Source: an uncultured Bacilli bacterium (GTDB lineage Bacteria; Bacillota_I; Bacilli_A; RF39; UBA660). Taken from it: 10,177 bases of DNA. The stretch lies in the NCBI GenBank assembly GCA_944372725.1, contig CALWAA010000024.1, forward strand, positions 1 to 10,177, written 5' to 3'. A program made the position numbers and the translations under genes. Of the stretch, positions 6,228 through 10,177 are shown in pieces (the stretch's first letter is position 1; each line of letters opens with the position of its first letter). The notes under the pieces are model-generated. The model had not been told where the DNA came from. It did no database searches and was given only the letters and a program-made list of their open reading frames with translations.

Positions 6228-6243
6228 TTTTCCTCACTTTTTT
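6209..6243 (+). terminator. terminator overlapping the end of the NodB-like gene
   Basis: The arms 6209-6220 and 6228-6239 pair over 12 positions with one A-C mismatch around a 7-nt loop, and a T-run (6238-6243) follows. The stop codon TAG (6225-6227) sits in the loop, so the last six codons of the gene form the 5' arm. The extended -10 of the next operon begins on the last T. Confidence 0.75.
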
Positions 6244-6251
6244 GATATAAT
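6243..6251 (+). promoter_or_regulatory. extended -10 promoter of the helicase operon
   Basis: TGA followed by a consensus TATAAT (6243-6251). No good -35 is seen at 17 nt upstream, where the terminator hairpin lies. The predicted start near 6258 falls at the ribosome binding site GGTG (6258-6261), leaving about 11 nt before the ATG at 6269. Confidence 0.7.
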
Positions 6252-6268
6252 TGTTATGGTGTTAAATT

Positions 6269-6502
6269 ATGAAACAATTAATTGGTAAAGTTTTAAAAGT
6301 ATTTATTCCAAGTTCTGATGTCGATAAAATGATTGCTTTTCAAGTAGAAACAAAAGAGGGAATTTATGAAGTAATAGAGGAACAGACTGAAGAAAATGCT
6401 AATATTTATAAAGATGATACTGTATTATTGACATTTCAAAATGTAGATGGGAAAGAATTTATCGATATCGATTTATATGAAGCAGGTGATTTAAATGAAT
6501 AA
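6269..6502 (+). CDS. small acidic protein, first gene of the helicase operon
   Basis: A 77-aa protein of unknown family. It reads as a small beta-barrel-like fold: LIGKVLKVFIP (4-14), KMIAFQVETKEGIYEVIEE (20-38), a short acidic loop, DTVLLTFQNVDGKEFIDIDLYE (50-71). It has about 18 acidic against 7 basic residues and no Arg or Cys. There is no signal or membrane segment. Its 3' end overlaps the helicase start by 8 nt (ATG at 6495, TAA at 6500-6502), and the helicase ribosome binding site AGGTGAT (6484-6490) lies inside it, so the two proteins are translationally coupled and probably made in proportion. A reasonable guess is an accessory or regulatory partner of the helicase; an OB-like fold is possible but unproven. 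Confidence 0.75.
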   Translation: MKQLIGKVLKVFIPSSDVDKMIAFQVETKEGIYEVIEEQTEENANIYKDDTVLLTFQNVDGKEFIDIDLYEAGDLNE

Positions 6503-9500
6503 AGAAAATCCTCTTGGTTTGTATGAACATAATAGGAAGTCTTATGAAAAGATAAAGAATGCTTTTAGTAGTGGGGAGAAAGTTGTAGGAATTGTACATG
6601 CTACAGGTACAGGGAAAACTTATAATGCTTTGCAACTTGTTTTAGAACATCCGGATAAGAAAGTGATTTTTATTACTCCATATTCAAGTATTGTTGAACA
6701 CATTATGGAAACTATTGTTAAACATGGGTTAAGTTTAAAAAAAGATTTTCCTAATTTAACTTTTATGAATTATCAAGGTTTAGTAAATTTAAGTCGAGAA
6801 GAACTTGAGTTGTTACCTATGGATATTCTTATTTTAGATGAATTTCATCATATAGGAGCGCCAGTATGGGGAGCAAGAATTCATGATATTATTGAGACAC
6901 ATCCAGAACTGCAAATACTTGGTATGACAGCTTATACCATTCGCTCTTTTGGGACTATCAACGAGAGAGATATGGCTAATCCTGATGGAGATGAGTTATT
7001 TTCCAATAAAATTGTTAGTCGTTATGACTTGTGTGATGGAATGTTAGAAGGTGTACTTCCTAAAGTTGTATATCGAAGTGCTTATTTAAAAATGTTAGGA
7101 ACTTTAGAAGCTTTAGAAGAAAGAGTGAAAGCAAATAACTGTACTAAAAAAGATGAAGAACTTTATTCTAAACTCTTACATGAAGCTAGAAAAAAAATTG
7201 AACAAGCATTAAGTATGCCTGAGGTTATTCAAAAATTTGTAAAAAAAGATGATAAAATTATTTATTTTTGTCCACTTGATAGCAATATAGAAGATATTCA
7301 AGCTGAAGCTAAAAGATGGTTTTTAAGATATGTTCCTGAAGAAGATATTGTTTTTTATAAGTCTACTAGTTTAATGAGAAATGATGGACAAAAAAATAGA
7401 GAAGCATTTTATCATGATAAAACATTAGATGGACATGATGCTAGTCATAAATTAAGAGTGATGTTTTGCATTAATCAATATAATGAGGGAGTTCATGCTC
7501 CGGATATTGATGGCGTTATTATGGGCCGAGAAACACGTTCTGATATTGTTTTTTTTGAACAACTTGGAAGAGCATTATCTGTAAGGGGAGACACGAAAAA
7601 AAGATTTGATGATTATAGTAATTATACAAGAGATGAACTTGTTAGATTATGTGAAAAGAAATTAATTCCTGTTCAAGAGAATATGACAAAAGAAGCTTTG
7701 ATTGAAAAACTTATTTCACCTTATGTTTTAGATTTGGCAAATAATATTGATTTTATAAAGAATTTGGAAAGTGAATTGGATATTAGAGCCCAAGAAATTC
7801 TTAAAAGTGCAAGTGATGATGAAAAGAAAAAAGTGAAAATTCATGACTTTTCTTTTGATATTGAAATTGAAAATTCAGGAGTTTATGAGATATTAAAATA
7901 TATTAGTGAAAGACTTACTATGACATGGGAAGATTGGTATGAACTTGCTCAAAAATACTATAATCATCATGGAAATCTTAATGTGCCGGAAAGATATAAG
8001 ACAACAAATGGATATGAAGAGGATTTTGAATACGGTCGAGCATTGGGACATTGGCTTTATAATCAAAGAATGTTAAAAAAGAATGGTACTTTACCTGCCC
8101 TAAGAGAAGAAAAATTGCTGGCAATCGGAATGGTTTTTGACCCTTTAGAACAACAATGGCAAGAAATGTACAACCTAGCTAAAAAGTATTATGAACATCA
8201 TGGAAATTTAAATATTTTAAGAAGATTTAAAACTACAAATGGATATGAAGAAGATTTAGAAAATGGTAAAAATTTAGGACAATGGATTGGATTACAGAGA
8301 AAATTTCATCAACAGGGGGTTTTAAGCTTAGAACGAGAAGCGATGTTACTGGCAATTGGGATGTCATTTGAAAATGTTTTGGATGCTAGATGGAGTGAAA
8401 TGTATCAGCTTGCTAAATCATATTATGAACATTATGGTAATCTTAGAGTATCTAAGGATTTTCAAACTAGTAACGGATATGAAGAAGATTTAGAAAATGG
8501 TAAAAAATTAGGACTTTGGGTTTCTAAACAAAATTCTCTAAAAAAACAAGGTATTCTTCCTAAAGAACGAGAAGAAAAGTTGCTTTTAATTGGCATGGAA
8601 TTTTTAGATAAAAAGGAAATTGAATGGCAAGAAATGTACAACCTAGCTAAAAAGTATTATGAACATTATGGGAATTTGAAAGTGCTAAGAACTTTTAAGA
8701 CTGCAAATGGGTATGAAGAAGATTTAGAAAATGGTAAGAATTTAGGATTATGGTTGGGTACGCAGAAAATAGCTAAACAAGAAGGAACTTTGTCACGAGA
8801 TAGAGAGGAAAAATTATTAGCCATTGGAATGGAGTTTGAAAATACTTTTGATGCTAAATGGAATGAAATGTATCAGCTTGCTAAAAAGTATTATGAACAT
8901 TATGGAAATTTAGCTGTTCCTCAACATTTTGTGACTAGTAATGGCTATGATTCTGATAAAAGTCATGGTAAAAAATTGGGTCAATGGCTTTCTAATCAAA
9001 GAGCTTTGAAAAAACGTGATATTCTTCCAAAAGAGCGAGAAGAAAAGTTAGTTGCTATTGGTATGGTTTTTGATGTTTTAGAAGCTCAATGGAATGAAAT
9101 GTATAATCTTGCCAAAACATACTATGAACATTATGGGAATTTAAATGTTTCCCTTGATTTTAAAACTGTTAATGGATACGAATATAATGAAAATGGTTTC
9201 AGTTTAGGAACTTGGGTTAATTATCAGCGATATTTAAAGAAAAAAAGTATATTAAGCCAAGATAAGGAAGAAAGGTTGCATGTCATAGGTATGATATTTG
9301 ATATTAATGATGCAAAATGGGAAAGAATGTATGTTTTAGCTAAAAAATATTTTGAATATTATGGTAATTTGAATATTCCTAGAAGATTTAAAACTATAAA
9401 TGGATATGAATATAATGAAAACGGTTTCAATTTGGGTAGTTGGATTTATACTCAAAGACAATTTAAGAAAAAAGGTACACTAATTCAAGAACGAGAAGAA

Positions 9501-9791
9501 AAGTTAGTTGCAATAGGCATGATATTTGATATTAGGAAAAATACTGCTTTCATTAAGGAGTTATGTCAAATTTATGGGATTGATGAAAAGAAAAATAAAG
9601 CTATTTTAAAGGGGATTTCATATCGAGAAATGGTTGCTAAAATAAAATATTTAGAAGAAAGACAACTTCCTATTGTAACTAATTGTTACTTACATGAAAT
9701 CTTTAATATTAGTAATCAAGCTTTACAAGAAAAATATGGTGTTAGTTTAGAAGAATTAGTAGCTACTTATTCTTTAGAAAGAGGAAGATAA
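6495..9791 (+). CDS. SF2 DEAD/DEAH-box (ResIII-type) helicase with SAP-like insert and seven HA repeats
   Basis: This 1098-aa protein is a predicted ATP-driven DNA translocase or helicase. RecA1 has Walker A HATGTGKT (35-42), motif Ia IFITPYSS (58-65), the DEFHH box (115-119) and motif III MTAYTIR (144-150, where most relatives have TATP). RecA2 has motif IV IIYFCP (255-260), motif V NEGVHAPDI (330-338) and motif VI QLGRALS (356-362). A charged SAP-like segment at about 366-408 interrupts RecA2 before the strand PYVLDLANNI (409-418). A linker leads to seven HA (helicase-associated, Pfam PF03457-type) repeats at 478-1017, each about 77 residues with W, YYxHxGNL, NGY, LGxW and IGM. A helical C-terminal domain covers 1018-1098. 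The N-terminal start overlaps the upstream gene by 8 nt and the next gene begins directly after the stop. Its DNA or RNA target and role are unknown; defence, repair or element maintenance are possible. Confidence 0.93.
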   Translation: MNKENPLGLYEHNRKSYEKIKNAFSSGEKVVGIVHATGTGKTYNALQLVLEHPDKKVIFITPYSSIVEHIMETIVKHGLSLKKDFPNLTFMNYQGLVNLSREELELLPMDILILDEFHHIGAPVWGARIHDIIETHPELQILGMTAYTIRSFGTINERDMANPDGDELFSNKIVSRYDLCDGMLEGVLPKVVYRSAYLKMLGTLEALEERVKANNCTKKDEELYSKLLHEARKKIEQALSMPEVIQKFVKKDDKIIYFCPLDSNIEDIQAEAKRWFLRYVPEEDIVFYKSTSLMRNDGQKNREAFYHDKTLDGHDASHKLRVMFCINQYNEGVHAPDIDGVIMGRETRSDIVFFEQLGRALSVRGDTKKRFDDYSNYTRDELVRLCEKKLIPVQENMTKEALIEKLISPYVLDLANNIDFIKNLESELDIRAQEILKSASDDEKKKVKIHDFSFDIEIENSGVYEILKYISERLTMTWEDWYELAQKYYNHHGNLNVPERYKTTNGYEEDFEYGRALGHWLYNQRMLKKNGTLPALREEKLLAIGMVFDPLEQQWQEMYNLAKKYYEHHGNLNILRRFKTTNGYEEDLENGKNLGQWIGLQRKFHQQGVLSLEREAMLLAIGMSFENVLDARWSEMYQLAKSYYEHYGNLRVSKDFQTSNGYEEDLENGKKLGLWVSKQNSLKKQGILPKEREEKLLLIGMEFLDKKEIEWQEMYNLAKKYYEHYGNLKVLRTFKTANGYEEDLENGKNLGLWLGTQKIAKQEGTLSRDREEKLLAIGMEFENTFDAKWNEMYQLAKKYYEHYGNLAVPQHFVTSNGYDSDKSHGKKLGQWLSNQRALKKRDILPKEREEKLVAIGMVFDVLEAQWNEMYNLAKTYYEHYGNLNVSLDFKTVNGYEYNENGFSLGTWVNYQRYLKKKSILSQDKEERLHVIGMIFDINDAKWERMYVLAKKYFEYYGNLNIPRRFKTINGYEYNENGFNLGSWIYTQRQFKKKGTLIQEREEKLVAIGMIFDIRKNTAFIKELCQIYGIDEKKNKAILKGISYREMVAKIKYLEERQLPIVTNCYLHEIFNISNQALQEKYGVSLEELVATYSLERGR
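7590..7718 (+). other. SAP-like DNA-binding segment inserted in the helicase core
   Basis: Residues 366-408 of the helicase. The pattern TRDELVRLCEKKLIP (378-392) then MTKEALIEKLI (397-407) gives two helices separated by a loop, with Leu/Leu and Lys-xx-Leu-Ile spacing like SAP or HeH motifs. It lies between motif VI and the next core strand. The match is by eye. Confidence 0.5.
7926..9545 (+). repeat. seven tandem HA-domain repeats (76-78 codons each)
   Basis: Protein repeats begin at W478, W555, W633, W711, W789, W866 and W942, the last ending near residue 1017. At DNA level, repeats 2 and 4 share an exact 44-nt block (8155-8198 and 8623-8666), and repeats 2, 3 and 4 share an identical 26-nt block around NGYEEDLENGK. 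Repeats 6 and 7 share NGYEYNENGF and are two residues shorter in that loop. This is intragenic repetition within one coding frame. Confidence 0.9.
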
Positions 9792-10085
9792 ATGTTTTTA
9801 AATAAGTATGTAAATGATGAATATTATGAATTAATTTTAGATGAATATGATGAAGGTTATTTATCTACATTAGATGAAGAACAATTTAAGATAATATATG
9901 ATTTATTTAAGGAATATGGATTTACTTTTATAGAAGATATTATATTAAGATATTTGGAAATATTTGAGATGGAGTATGAGGAAGTAAAAAGAAAACTAGA
10001 AGATTTAAAGATGGAGCTTGGTGATGATTTTGTCTATATTATTAGCAATCAGCTTAGTTTATTAGATACAATTACAGGGGAATGA
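9792..10085 (+). CDS. small highly acidic protein, last gene of the helicase operon
   Basis: A 97-aa protein of unknown family with 26 Asp/Glu and only 8 Lys/Arg, a net charge of about -18. It looks all-helical: a first helix around residues 6-20, a second at about 28-42, a third at 46-76 rich in Glu/Lys pairs, and a final helix at 79-92. Many Tyr and Phe residues accompany the acidic ones. No signal or membrane segment is seen. It begins on the base after the helicase stop (TAA then ATG), with GAGGAAG (9781-9787) as ribosome binding site inside the helicase gene, so it depends on helicase translation. Such a charge could suit an interaction with the DNA-binding surface of the helicase or, more speculatively, DNA mimicry. 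It ends with TGA. Confidence 0.75.
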   Translation: MFLNKYVNDEYYELILDEYDEGYLSTLDEEQFKIIYDLFKEYGFTFIEDIILRYLEIFEMEYEEVKRKLEDLKMELGDDFVYIISNQLSLLDTITGE

Positions 10086-10155
10086 TAAGTGAAGAAAATG
10101 GGTTAATTTAAGTTAGGAAATCCGAAATGGATATCCGAATTGTTTAATTGATAAG

Positions 10156-10176
10156 CAACAAAGTGATACTTTGTTG
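10156..10176 (+). terminator. hairpin at the window edge, probable terminator of the helicase operon
   Basis: CAACAAAGT (10156-10164) and ACTTTGTTG (10168-10176) form a perfect 9-bp stem with loop GAT. Any T-run would lie beyond 10177, so the terminator call is provisional. Bases 10086-10155 hold no visible gene, only a 7-nt direct repeat ATCCGAA at 10120 and 10133. Confidence 0.45.
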
Positions 10177-10177
10177 A

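Noticed and set aside
7926..9545. CRISPR array or tandem DNA satellite
   Set aside because: The repeats are about 230 nt, in frame, imperfect and encode HA domains; there are no short identical repeats with unique spacers.
6269..10085. Type I or III restriction-modification locus
   Set aside because: The helicase core is ResIII-like, but no nuclease motif, methyltransferase or specificity subunit is present in the window.
10086..10155. Riboswitch or small gene after the operon
   Set aside because: Only short frames interrupted by stops and a 7-nt direct repeat are seen; no known riboswitch core is recognisable and the region is cut by the window end.
1..10177. UGA read as Trp (mycoplasma genetic code), suggested by the mycoplasma-like tmRNA tag
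   Set aside because: Trp is encoded by TGG throughout, no TGA interrupts a frame, and the 97-aa gene ends at TGA, so the standard bacterial code fits.

Overview
The window looks like a low-GC (roughly 30% by eye) member of the Bacilli close to the Mollicutes, such as an uncultured RF39-type gut lineage. The lineage is inferred from AT-rich codon use, strong AGGAG/AGGTG ribosome binding sites, a Bacillota-type xre regulator, very tight gene packing, and a tmRNA whose tag ends in -AYAFA like mycoplasma tags. The genetic code is standard: all Trp codons are TGG and TGA is used as a stop. No transposase, integrase, tRNA or CRISPR array is visible.

Layout. Bases 1-893 hold two divergent small genes, a zinc-ribbon protein (-) and an unknown 176-aa protein (+). 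A bidirectional terminator (894-925) separates them from a minus-strand group: an unknown 303-aa protein, a two-helix membrane protein and a divergent PRPP synthetase (3451 down to 924). Upstream lies ssrA (tmRNA, 3529-3899, -), and then a C-terminally anchored membrane protein (3946-4755, -). A divergent intergenic region (4756-5026) leads into plus-strand genes: an XRE-type regulator, then a membrane-anchored protein that looks like a polysaccharide-deacetylase fold without its catalytic motifs.

The last 4 kb is the most unusual part. It is a tightly coupled three-gene operon (6269-10085): an acidic 77-aa protein, a 1098-aa SF2 helicase and a very acidic 97-aa protein. The helicase has a SAP-like segment inserted inside its second RecA-like domain, seven tandem helicase-associated (HA) repeats, and a helical C-terminal domain. 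Its first two genes overlap by 8 nt, and the third starts on the base after the helicase stop. This operon is the best candidate here for an uncharacterised DNA-processing or defence-like system; that function is inferred, not demonstrated.

Regulatory DNA is easy to read because it is so compact. Most promoters carry an extended -10 (TGnTAnAAT-like). Several stop codons lie inside the terminator hairpin of their own gene. Several promoters start inside or immediately after the preceding terminator. In five genes the first in-frame GTG or TTG is really part of the ribosome binding site, so the start has been placed at the ATG downstream.
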